Source of the DNA: an uncultured Achromobacter sp. | GTDB taxonomy: Bacteria > Pseudomonadota > Gammaproteobacteria > Burkholderiales > Burkholderiaceae_B | DNA length: 15,888 nt | Assembly: GCA_913775005.1 (NCBI GenBank) | Contig: CAJYKY010000243.1 | Coordinates: 1-15,888 of the forward strand | Direction of reading: 5' to 3' | Made by a program: the position numbers and the translations under genes | In this document: piece after piece, positions 5,890 to 13,468 of the stretch | Layout of the letters: every line of letters starts with the position of its first letter | Position numbering within the stretch: the first letter of the stretch is position 1 | The notes under the pieces: model-generated | Told to the model about the DNA's origin: nothing | The model's database searches: none | Seen by the model: the letters and a program-made list of their open reading frames with translations, nothing else

Positions 5890-6762
5890 ATGACGACAGC
5901 CCACATGGACGCGACCGTGAACGAAATTCGACCTGCGCATTGGCGCGCGCTGTGGATTTCCGATATCCATCTGGGAACTGCCGGGTGCAAAGCGGAATTC
6001 CTGATCGATTTTCTAGACCACAACGATTCGGACACCCTGTACCTGGTGGGCGACATCGTGGACGGCTGGCAGTTGCGCAAGCACTGGCATTGGCCGCGTG
6101 CGCACAACGACGTCATCCAACGCATTCTGCGCAAGGCGCGCAACGGCACGCGCGTCGTCTTCATCCCTGGCAACCACGACGAATTCGCGCGTGAATTTGC
6201 GGGTTTCGCCTTTGGCGACATCGAAATCCTGGATGAAGACGTGCACGTCACCGCGAAGGGACTGCGGCTGCTGGTGTTGCATGGTGATCAGTTCGACGGC
6301 GTGATTCAGCACAGCCGCTGGCTGGCGCATCTGGGCGATGGCCTGTATCAACTGGCCTTGTGGATCAACCATCACTTCAACCGGATGCGCCATCGACTGG
6401 GCCTGCATTATTGGTCGCTGTCGCAGTATCTGAAGCACAAGGTCAAGAACGCCGTGTCGTTCATCACCGACTTTGAGGAAGCGCTGGCTGGCGAGGCGCG
6501 CCGTCGCGGTCTGGACGGCGTGGTCTGCGGCCACATCCACAAGGCCGAACTGCGCGATGTGGGCGGCATTCTGTACTGCAACGACGGCGACTGGGTGGAA
6601 AGCCTGTCCGCGCTTGCTGAAACCCACGACGGCCAATTGCAGCTGCTGGACTGGGCCGCCATCCAGGCTGAACGGCGCACCGATCCCAGCGCCCGCCCGC
6701 CGCGCTCGCTCTCGTTGCCCGCCCTGCCCTCCGCGCTGCGCCGCCAAAGCAAACACCCGTAA
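5890..6762 (+). CDS. Calcineurin-like metallophosphoesterase, LpxH-related (UDP-2,3-diacylglucosamine diphosphatase family)
   Basis: The full two-metal phosphoesterase set is present (290-residue numbering from ATG 5890): SDIHLG with Asp25 and His27, GDIVDGW (Asp55), GNHDEF (95-97), LHGDQFD (His131), and GHIH (214-217). The sequence HLGTAGCKAEFLIDFL belongs to the COG2908/LpxH-like branch, whose LpxH members hydrolyse UDP-2,3-diacylglucosamine in lipid A synthesis. Whether this copy is the true LpxH or a paralogue on another nucleotide or lipid phosphate cannot be told here. The last ~40 residues are Pro/Arg/Ser-rich and probably disordered. The start is uncertain: ATG 5815, 5872, 5890 and 5905 are in frame and none has a good ribosome binding site; the domain begins only at ALWISD. 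No signal peptide; likely cytoplasmic or peripheral to the inner membrane. Confidence 0.8.
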   Translation: MTTAHMDATVNEIRPAHWRALWISDIHLGTAGCKAEFLIDFLDHNDSDTLYLVGDIVDGWQLRKHWHWPRAHNDVIQRILRKARNGTRVVFIPGNHDEFAREFAGFAFGDIEILDEDVHVTAKGLRLLVLHGDQFDGVIQHSRWLAHLGDGLYQLALWINHHFNRMRHRLGLHYWSLSQYLKHKVKNAVSFITDFEEALAGEARRRGLDGVVCGHIHKAELRDVGGILYCNDGDWVESLSALAETHDGQLQLLDWAAIQAERRTDPSARPPRSLSLPALPSALRRQSKHP

Positions 6763-6838
6763 TAACCCGTATGCGTCCCCATTACGCAACGGGGATATTG
6801 CAGTTCACGGCCCTCTAGGTCATGCTTGCACCTGAGGC

Positions 6839-6858
6839 AACGGGCGAGCCGGCCCGTT
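6839..6858 (+). repeat. Hairpin in the leader of the acyl-CoA synthetase gene
   Basis: AACGGGC (6839-6845) and GCCCGTT (6852-6858) form a perfect 7-bp stem with a 6-base loop, 33 bases before the start codon. No T-run follows. Preceding it, at 6826-6833, is another TTGCACCT octamer like those before the 61-aa gene. Confidence 0.4.
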
Positions 6859-6891
6859 CACGCAGCTGCAACATGCTTACAACATAGGGCC

Positions 6892-8823
6892 ATGAACGAC
6901 CAATATCAGGCGCTCTACCAAACATTCCGCTGGCTGGTTCCCACCCAGTTCAACATCGCGGAAGCGTGCTGCCACCGCTGGGCATCCAGTAGTCCGGATG
7001 CGCGGCGCATCGCCATCTATTACGAAGATGAATCCGGCAACCGCGAGGTATGGACCTATGCCCGCCTGGCCGAAGCCGTCAATCAACTGGCCAATGGCCT
7101 GGTGAAGATGGGCGTGGGCCGGGGCGATCGGGTCGGTGTCGTTTTGGGGCAACGCCCTGAAACCGTCGTCGCTCACATGGCGATCTACACCGTCGGCGGC
7201 GTGGTGCTGCCCTTGTCAGCCCTGTTTGGACCGGAAGCCCTGGAAAGCCGCCTGCGCGATTCGGAAACCCGGGTCGCCATCGTGGACCACGCTTCCAGCG
7301 CCAATCTGCTGGCCGTTGCCGATAACTGCCCGACCCTGCAACAAGTGATCGGCATTGGTTTCGCCGACGAACGCGTGTTGCCGTGGCGCAGCCTGCTGGC
7401 CCGCCAACCCAGTGAATTCAAGGCCGTTCCGACGCGATCGTCGGACCCCGCCATCCTGCTCTATACATCGGGAACAACGGGCGCGCCCAAGGGTGCGCTA
7501 CTGCCGCACAGCGTGCTGATCGGCAACCTGCCGGGTTTTGTAGCCTCGCAAGACTGGTTTCCCAAGCCCGCCGACGTGTTCTGGTCGCCTGCCGACTGGG
7601 CCTGGACGGGCGGCATGATGGACGCGCTGTTGCCCACCCTGTATTTCGGGCACCCCATCGTAGGGACGCGCGGGCGCTTCTCGGCCGAGCGCGCGTTCGA
7701 GCTCATGGAACGCTATCAGGTCACTAATACTTTCCTGTTTCCCACCGCGCTGAAGATGATGATGAAGGCGGTGCCGGAACCCCGCAGCCGCTACCAGCTC
7801 GCGCTGCGCTCCATCATGAGCGCCGGCGAAAGCGTGGGTGAAACCGTTTTCGAATGGTGCCAGTCGGCGCTGGGCGTGACGCCCAACGAAATGTTCGGCC
7901 AGACGGAAATGAACTACGTCGTCGGCAACAGCCAGCGGCGCTGGCCCGCCAAGCCGGGCAGCATGGGCAAGCCCTATCCAGGCCATCAGGTTGCGGTGCT
8001 GGGTGACAACGGCCAGCCGGTGGCCGCTGGAGAAACTGGCGAAATCGCCGTCAACCGTCTGGACATCCACGGCTTTCCCGACCCGGTCATGTTCCTGGGT
8101 TACTGGCGCAACGAAGCCGCAACGCAAGCCAAGTTCAGAGGCGATTGGTGTCTGACGGGCGACCTTGCCACCGTCGATGCCGATGGCTACTTCTGGTATG
8201 CCGGTCGTGCCGATGACGTGTTCAAGTCTGCTGGCTACCGGATCGGGCCGGGGGAAATCGAGAGCTGCCTGATCGGTCACCCGGCCGTTGCCAATGCCGC
8301 CGTCGTGCCCAAGCCCGACGCCGAGCGCGGCGCGCTGGTCAAGGCGTATGTGGTGCTGACGCCGGAATTCGTCCACCGCGACCGCGCCGACGTGGTCGAA
8401 AACCTGCAAGAACACGTGCGCGAGCGCCTGGCGCCGTACGAGTACCCCAAAGAGATCGAATTCGTCGACGAATTGCCGATGACGACCACCGGCAAGATCC
8501 AGCGCCGCGTGCTGCGCCTGCGCGAAGAAGAGCGCGCCCGCGCCGTGGCGGCGGCCGCGCCGGTTCAAGCAATGCCGCACGCGCCGACTGCTGCGCCAGC
8601 CCAGGCGCAGGCCCCGCTGACAACGCAAGCGACCGCTCAGACGACGCGCGTATTAGCCACCGATACAACTTTGCCCGCCGAAGCCAGCGCGCCCGATAAC
8701 GCTACCGCGCCCAGCAGCCCGCCTGCGCCCACGGCGTCCGCCGCCGTGGCGCCCACAGCGGCTGAACAGGCAAAAAACACCGACTCGCCCCCCAGAGGCC
8801 CCGAGCAAACACCGGAGACCTAG
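6892..8823 (+). CDS. AMP-forming acyl-CoA synthetase, medium-chain-like, with an Ala/Pro-rich C-terminal tail
   Basis: This ANL-superfamily enzyme activates a carboxylic acid to an acyl-adenylate and then to acyl-CoA, in the cytoplasm. Visible motifs (643-residue numbering): LYTSGTTGAPKG (190-201, phosphate loop), FGQTE (335-339), LTGD (421-424), the hinge region GRADDVFKSAGYRIGPGEIE, and TTTGKIQRR with catalytic Lys535. It resembles the ACSM-like/acetyl-CoA-synthetase-like group rather than long-chain FadD; the substrate is unknown. The fold ends near residue 550. A further ~90 residues of Ala, Pro, Thr and Gln follow, which the family does not need. ATG 6892 is chosen over 6826 because MNDQYQALYQTFRWLVP is the expected N-terminus; AGGG lies only two bases upstream. 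It is followed after 3 bases by the gamma-carbonic-anhydrase-fold gene, so the two are surely cotranscribed. Confidence 0.9.
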   Translation: MNDQYQALYQTFRWLVPTQFNIAEACCHRWASSSPDARRIAIYYEDESGNREVWTYARLAEAVNQLANGLVKMGVGRGDRVGVVLGQRPETVVAHMAIYTVGGVVLPLSALFGPEALESRLRDSETRVAIVDHASSANLLAVADNCPTLQQVIGIGFADERVLPWRSLLARQPSEFKAVPTRSSDPAILLYTSGTTGAPKGALLPHSVLIGNLPGFVASQDWFPKPADVFWSPADWAWTGGMMDALLPTLYFGHPIVGTRGRFSAERAFELMERYQVTNTFLFPTALKMMMKAVPEPRSRYQLALRSIMSAGESVGETVFEWCQSALGVTPNEMFGQTEMNYVVGNSQRRWPAKPGSMGKPYPGHQVAVLGDNGQPVAAGETGEIAVNRLDIHGFPDPVMFLGYWRNEAATQAKFRGDWCLTGDLATVDADGYFWYAGRADDVFKSAGYRIGPGEIESCLIGHPAVANAAVVPKPDAERGALVKAYVVLTPEFVHRDRADVVENLQEHVRERLAPYEYPKEIEFVDELPMTTTGKIQRRVLRLREEERARAVAAAAPVQAMPHAPTAAPAQAQAPLTTQATAQTTRVLATDTTLPAEASAPDNATAPSSPPAPTASAAVAPTAAEQAKNTDSPPRGPEQTPET

Positions 8824-8826
8824 GCA

Positions 8827-9348
8827 ATGCCCATTTACCAGCTTGACGACCTCATCCCCCGCATCGACCCTGCCGCCTATGTCGCCGACAGCGCCGACAT
8901 CATTGGCAACGTCACGCTGGAGGCCGGCGTCAGTATCTGGTCGCACGTGTCGATCCGGGGCGACAACGACGCCATCCTGATCCGCCAGGGCACCAACATC
9001 CAGGAATCCAGCGTGCTGCATGTGGACAGCGGCTGTCCCATGACCATCGGTCCCAATGTCACCGTGGGCCACCAGGCCATGCTGCACGGCTGTACCATCC
9101 ATGAAGGCGCGCTGGTCGGCATGCAGGCCATCGTGCTGAACAATGCCGTCATCGGCCGCAACTGCCTGATTGGCGCGGGCGCCATCATCCCCGAAGACCG
9201 CGTCATTCCTGACAACTCGCTGGTTATCGGCATCGGCAAGATCGTGCGCGAGCTGTCCAAAGAAGAAATCGCCAACCTGCACAAGAACACCGCCCATTAC
9301 GTGGCGCGGGGCCAACACTACAAGACCGCCCTGAAACGGCTGGCCTGA
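8827..9348 (+). CDS. Gamma-carbonic-anhydrase-fold hexapeptide-repeat protein (YrdA/PaaY type)
   Basis: A 173-residue protein of the left-handed beta-helix class, which forms trimers. Hexapeptide-type turns run from about residue 14 to 135, with a C-terminal helix. The three zinc-ligand histidines of the family are present: His65 (VLHVD), His82 (VGHQ) and His87 (LHGC). The structural pair Arg44/Asp46 (RGDND) is also present. Homologues include YrdA and CaiE (function unclear), true gamma-carbonic anhydrases, and the thioesterase PaaY. The gene starts 3 bases after the acyl-CoA synthetase stop, with GGAG (8814-8817) inside that gene's end, which implies translational coupling. This context makes a CoA-thioester role worth considering, but the sequence does not settle it. 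Confidence 0.87.
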   Translation: MPIYQLDDLIPRIDPAAYVADSADIIGNVTLEAGVSIWSHVSIRGDNDAILIRQGTNIQESSVLHVDSGCPMTIGPNVTVGHQAMLHGCTIHEGALVGMQAIVLNNAVIGRNCLIGAGAIIPEDRVIPDNSLVIGIGKIVRELSKEEIANLHKNTAHYVARGQHYKTALKRLA

Positions 9349-9368
9349 ACACCCCCGCCAAGGCCGAA

Positions 9369-9387
9369 CCCCTGCTGTCAGCAGGGG
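9369..9387. repeat. Hairpin between the carbonic-anhydrase-fold gene and hslO
   Basis: CCCCTGCT (9369-9376), loop GTC, AGCAGGGG (9380-9387): a perfect 8-bp stem. It is followed by GAATATGG, not a T-run, so simple intrinsic termination is unlikely. It sits 33 bases before the hslO start and could be an mRNA structure or protein site. Confidence 0.5.
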
Positions 9388-9420
9388 GAATATGGTGGTC
9401 TGATCGGCTAACATTCCGCT

Positions 9421-10350
9421 ATGACCGATCAGCTCAAAAAATACCTCACCGAAGACCGCAGCGTCCGTATCCAGGCCGTGCGCCTGGAAGCGACCTGGAA
9501 GGCCGTCCAGGCCAATCACGACTACCCGCCCGCCATCACCCACCTGCTGGGCGAACTGGTCGCCGCGTCCACCCTGCTTGCCGCCAACATCAAGTTCGAT
9601 GGCTCGCTGGTGCTTCAGATCCAGGGCGACGGCCCCATCGCCCTGCTGGTGGTGGAATGCCGCTCTGACATGAGCCTGCGCGCCACCGTCAAGGTGCGCG
9701 AAGGCCACGACGTTCCCGTCGACGGCACCATGCAAAGCCTGCTGAACCCGGGCGGCAATGGCCGTTTCATCGTGGTGCTGGATCCGCAGCGCAAGCTGCC
9801 GGGTCAACAGGCCTACCAGGGCATCGTGCCGCTGGAAGGCGAAACGGTAGCCGAAGCGCTGCAACACTACATGAAGGCGTCCGAACAGCTGGACACGCGC
9901 CTGTGGCTGGCGGCCGATGCCGACCACTGTGCCGGCATGCTGATCCAGCGCCTGCCCTTCCATGGCGGCACCGACGCCCCGCTGCTGACCGAGCAATCCG
10001 CCGCCGAGACCTGGGACCACAGCATTGCACTGGCCAGCACGCTCAAGCGCGACGAACTGCTGGCGACCGACATCGACACGCTGATCCACCGCCTGTACTG
10101 GGAAGACACCTTGGTGGCCTTCGACCCGGTGACGGTGCGCTGGCATTGCCCGTGTACACGTGAACGCGTGGCCAGCATGCTGCGTTCGCTGGGCGAAGAG
10201 GAAGTCAACAGCGTCCTGGCCGAACGCGGCCAGGTCGACGTGTCCTGCGATTTCTGCGGCAAGCCGTACACGTTCGATTCCGTCGACTGTGCCGCCTTGT
10301 TCACGCCGAACCAACCCGCCCCGGACGACGCGCCTCCCACCGTCCACTGA
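9421..10350 (+). CDS. hslO: Redox-regulated chaperone Hsp33
   Basis: Hsp33 is a cytoplasmic holdase. Oxidative unfolding stress releases zinc from four cysteines, forms disulfides and switches on binding of unfolding proteins. The four cysteines are in place: HCPC (Cys243, Cys245) and CDFC (Cys276, Cys279), the CxC/CxxC pattern of the family. The N-terminal domain begins with DQLKKYLTEDRSVRIQAVRL and carries NIKFDGSLVLQIQGDGP. At 309 residues it is of normal length, with a short acidic/Pro-rich tail after the zinc domain. No Shine-Dalgarno is evident before ATG 9421. The stop codon overlaps by one base an ATG of the next frame (10350), but that is probably not the real start of the next gene. 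It lies 72 bases after the carbonic-anhydrase-fold gene on the same strand. Confidence 0.96.
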   Translation: MTDQLKKYLTEDRSVRIQAVRLEATWKAVQANHDYPPAITHLLGELVAASTLLAANIKFDGSLVLQIQGDGPIALLVVECRSDMSLRATVKVREGHDVPVDGTMQSLLNPGGNGRFIVVLDPQRKLPGQQAYQGIVPLEGETVAEALQHYMKASEQLDTRLWLAADADHCAGMLIQRLPFHGGTDAPLLTEQSAAETWDHSIALASTLKRDELLATDIDTLIHRLYWEDTLVAFDPVTVRWHCPCTRERVASMLRSLGEEEVNSVLAERGQVDVSCDFCGKPYTFDSVDCAALFTPNQPAPDDAPPTVH

Positions 10351-10436
10351 TGGCGGCGTCCCGGCATTGGGACGCTTTCAACACATCGGCTTGTCCGTAT
10401 CGACAGGCGGTCCTGCCCGCGCCACACTGCGCAGCC

Positions 10437-11102
10437 ATGACCGCCTTTTTTCTTGCCCGTTACCCACGGCGGCAGGCGGGCGCCGCCGCCATCGAATTCG
10501 CTATCGCGGGCGCCGTCGTGCTGCTGCTGGGGCTGTTGAGTGTCGAAGCGGGCCGTTGGCACGTCGTGCGCCAGCTAGCCCACGTTGCGCTCATGATGCC
10601 GCTGCATGTGGGCGCGGGCGGCCAGCCAGGCGCTCGCCGCCGGCAGGCCCAGCAAACCGCATCGATAGTCCAGCAAGGGTTAACGCCCTGGCGCATTGAA
10701 GTGTTGACGCCCAGCCAGCGCGCCTTTCTCGAACACAGCCGCCAAGGCTTGGCGGTTTCCGCCGCCCCCGGGCGGCGCGCCATCAGCAATGACTATCTGG
10801 ATGTACAGCATGCGCGCCGGCCGGCGCGCCCCGGCAGCCCCACCATCTTCGAGGCCAACACCCTGACGCTGCGGCTGACCTATCTGCACAGACCCTGGCT
10901 CGCACCTATCCGCGTGCTGCTGCGCTTGCTGGCGCGCGCCGACCCGGCTAGCTATACCGGCGCAGCGTGGGCGCGCGGCTGGTTACCGATACAGATGACG
11001 TTGGAAATTGAAATGCACACGCATCCCGTTGATTGGGCGGGTGTGACACCGATGCCGCGCGGCATGGTCATGGGCGCGTGCACCGCTGCGCACTGCGGAT
11101 AG
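10437..11102 (+). CDS. TadE-like pseudopilin/pilus-assembly protein, isolated copy
   Basis: With the start at ATG 10437 the protein has 221 residues. It opens with a basic leader and RRQAGAAAIEFAIAGAVVLL, then LLGLLSVEAGRW. This matches the TadE/TadG N-terminus: a possible prepilin-peptidase cut after Gly15 with Glu20 at mature position +5, followed by one transmembrane helix. The rest is Arg-rich with no recognised domain; one short motif, LTLRLTYLHRPWLAPI, lies near the middle. No tad/flp genes (ATPase, TadB/C, secretin) are in the window, so the partner machinery must be elsewhere. A longer frame from ATG 10350, overlapping the hslO stop, adds 29 residues that do not resemble a leader; neither start has a ribosome binding site. 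The stop lies 9 bases from the convergent ftsB stop. Confidence 0.66.
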   Translation: MTAFFLARYPRRQAGAAAIEFAIAGAVVLLLGLLSVEAGRWHVVRQLAHVALMMPLHVGAGGQPGARRRQAQQTASIVQQGLTPWRIEVLTPSQRAFLEHSRQGLAVSAAPGRRAISNDYLDVQHARRPARPGSPTIFEANTLTLRLTYLHRPWLAPIRVLLRLLARADPASYTGAAWARGWLPIQMTLEIEMHTHPVDWAGVTPMPRGMVMGACTAAHCG

Positions 11103-11111
11103 CTAACCGAG

Positions 11112-11591
11112 TCAGTGCCGAGCGGCAGCGCTATTGCTTGAGGCAGAATTTGCCGGCGCATTGGCCGCATTGGCGGGCCGGGGCGCCGCCGTGCTGGCGC
11201 GAGTGGCGGGTGGCTTCGCTGCGGGCGGCTTCGCTGCGGGCGCGCTGGCGCGCGCAGGCGTAGGGGGCTTGGCAACCGCATCGGTCGACAGCGTGGCGCC
11301 ATTGGCGGGCGGCTGCGTGTTTTGCGGCAGGATGTGCACGAACACTTCACCATCGCGCATCATGCCCAGCTCACCCCGGGCACGCTCTTCCACCGCGCCA
11401 GAACCCGCTTCAAGGTCTCGCACTTCGGCTTCCAGCGCCGCATTGCGCGCGCGCAGGCCTTCGTTGGTCTCGCGCTGCTCAGCCACTTGGCGTTGCAAAT
11501 CCCAGACCTTGAACCAGCCTCCCTTACCCAGCCACAGCGGGTATTGGATCAAGCCTACCAGCACGAACAGCACCAGGAACAACAGGCGCAT
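11112..11591 (-). CDS. ftsB: Cell division protein FtsB with a long Ala/Pro tail
   Basis: FtsB is a bitopic inner-membrane divisome protein that joins FtsL and FtsQ and helps activate septal peptidoglycan synthesis. The 159-residue protein has a short cytoplasmic start, one transmembrane helix (about 2-17, ending IQYPLWLGKGG), and then a coiled coil of the septum-initiator/DivIC type (about 28-62). It continues with GAVEERARGELGMMRDGEVF, the usual conserved end. FtsB is usually about 90-110 residues; here about 65 extra residues of Ala, Pro, Lys and Ser follow, including two AAKPP units. GAGGG lies 9 bases before the ATG at 11591. It follows eno by 71 bases, the common proteobacterial eno-ftsB arrangement, and is probably cotranscribed with it. 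Confidence 0.9.
   Translation of the reverse strand: MRLLFLVLFVLVGLIQYPLWLGKGGWFKVWDLQRQVAEQRETNEGLRARNAALEAEVRDLEAGSGAVEERARGELGMMRDGEVFVHILPQNTQPPANGATLSTDAVAKPPTPARASAPAAKPPAAKPPATRASTAAPRPANAANAPANSASSNSAAARH
11212..11241 (-). repeat. Perfect 15-bp tandem duplication in the ftsB tail
   Basis: GGCTTCGCTGCGGGC occurs twice in direct succession (11212-11226 and 11227-11241). On the coding strand this gives two AAKPP pentapeptides. A perfect, in-frame 15-bp duplication can expand or contract by slippage without breaking the gene. Confidence 0.9.
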
Positions 11592-11662
11592 ACGCGAGAA
11601 CCCTCAGAGCAGTCGTGGCGCGGATGCGGCCGCAGCGCCAGGCGTTGCGGCCGCGCTTCCCA

Positions 11663-12949
<1,287 letters not shown>

Positions 12950-12953
12950 GACT

Positions 12954-13238
12954 TTACATTCCCTGAACGATAAACATATTCATGACGGCCGCCCCTTCGC
13001 GGGCATTGCGGGCGCGGCGGTACTGCCAGGAGTCGTAGAACGCCTGGGCGGCGGCCATGGACGGAAATTCCATGACGACGGTGCGGCCAGGTTCACGGCC
13101 CTCAAGGTGCTTGGATTCTCCGCCGCGCACCAGGATCTTGGCATCGTACGCGCGCATCGCGAGCGTGGACAGACGCTTGTAGTCCTCGTACTGCGCGGGC
13201 TTGGTCACCGTGACGTCGGCGATGAGATAAGCACTCAT
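12954..13238 (-). CDS. DUF1330 protein
   Basis: A 94-residue protein beginning MSAYLIADVTVTKPAQYEDY, with VVMEFPSMAAAQAFYDSWQY and YRRARNAREGAAVMNMFIV. These are the typical segments of the DUF1330 family, a small ferredoxin-like dimeric alpha/beta-barrel fold related to antibiotic monooxygenase-type proteins. No function is established. It has a good AAGGA ribosome binding site 5 bases before its ATG. It is the first gene of the DUF1330-eno-ftsB unit, 4 bases upstream of eno. A DUF1330 gene next to eno is, from memory, common in Burkholderiales, so the association is likely old rather than accidental. Confidence 0.9.
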   Translation of the reverse strand: MSAYLIADVTVTKPAQYEDYKRLSTLAMRAYDAKILVRGGESKHLEGREPGRTVVMEFPSMAAAQAFYDSWQYRRARNAREGAAVMNMFIVQGM

Positions 13239-13295
13239 GGGGTTCCTTCAGAGCAGTTGCGTTGTTGGGTGGCCGGATGCGCGGGGGCAGACGCC

Positions 13296-13318
13296 TTGCC
13301 GCAGCACCTGCGCGGCAA
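13296..13318 (-). repeat. Hairpin in the leader of the DUF1330-eno unit
   Basis: TTGCCGC (13296-13302) and GCGGCAA (13312-13318) form a 7-bp stem; an inner GCAG/CTGC pairing can shorten the loop to CAC. It lies 58 bases upstream of the DUF1330 start, so it would be in the mRNA leader if the promoter is near the pyrG terminator. No T-run follows on the - strand. Confidence 0.4.
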
Positions 13319-13379
13319 AACCGCCAGTGTGGCCCAAGGCCGCCTGGCGACGCATATCCGATGCTAAATGGTTGTATCC

Positions 13380-13409
13380 GAAAGAAGCGCCGCCGTATAG
13401 GGCGGCGCT
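13380..13409 (-). terminator. Probable terminator of pyrG
   Basis: A perfect 9-bp stem (AGCGCCGCC at 13386-13394 and GGCGGCGCT at 13401-13409) with a 6-base loop. Read on the - strand it is followed by TCTTTC, a short interrupted T-run. It lies about 60 bases past the pyrG stop. On the + strand it is followed by G residues, so the - orientation is the plausible one. Confidence 0.55.
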
Positions 13410-13429
13410 GGGGGACGGGCCCGCGGCCC

Positions 13430-13452
13430 CGAGGATCCGCATGCGGAACTCG
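13430..13452. repeat. Imperfect inverted repeat around a 12-bp palindrome just past pyrG
   Basis: The 12-bp perfect palindrome TCCGCATGCGGA (13436-13447) is flanked by CGAG (13430-13433) and CTCG (13449-13452), giving an extended dyad with a small asymmetric bulge. It starts 16 bases after the pyrG stop on the - strand. The role is unknown; it may be a second 3'-end structure. Confidence 0.45.
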
Positions 13453-13468
13453 AGACCGCGTCCCCGCA

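Noticed and set aside
8653..10347. 564-codon open frame on the - strand opposite the carbonic-anhydrase-fold gene and hslO
   Set aside because: It spans two real genes and their spacer, has no family resemblance, and its His/Gln/Asp/Gly-rich product is typical of a shadow frame.
10350..10436. Extended start of the TadE-like protein overlapping the hslO stop
   Set aside because: The added 29 residues do not look like a leader, while ATG 10437 places the basic leader and Gly-x4-Glu motif where the family has them. Kept as a possibility, not the main call.
13412..13455. Cluster of six-base palindromes (GGGCCC, CCGCGG, GGATCC, GCATGC, CTCGAG) resembling a cloning polylinker
   Set aside because: Such palindromes are common in GC-rich intergenic hairpins and no vector-like sequence flanks them; an assembly or vector artefact is not supported.
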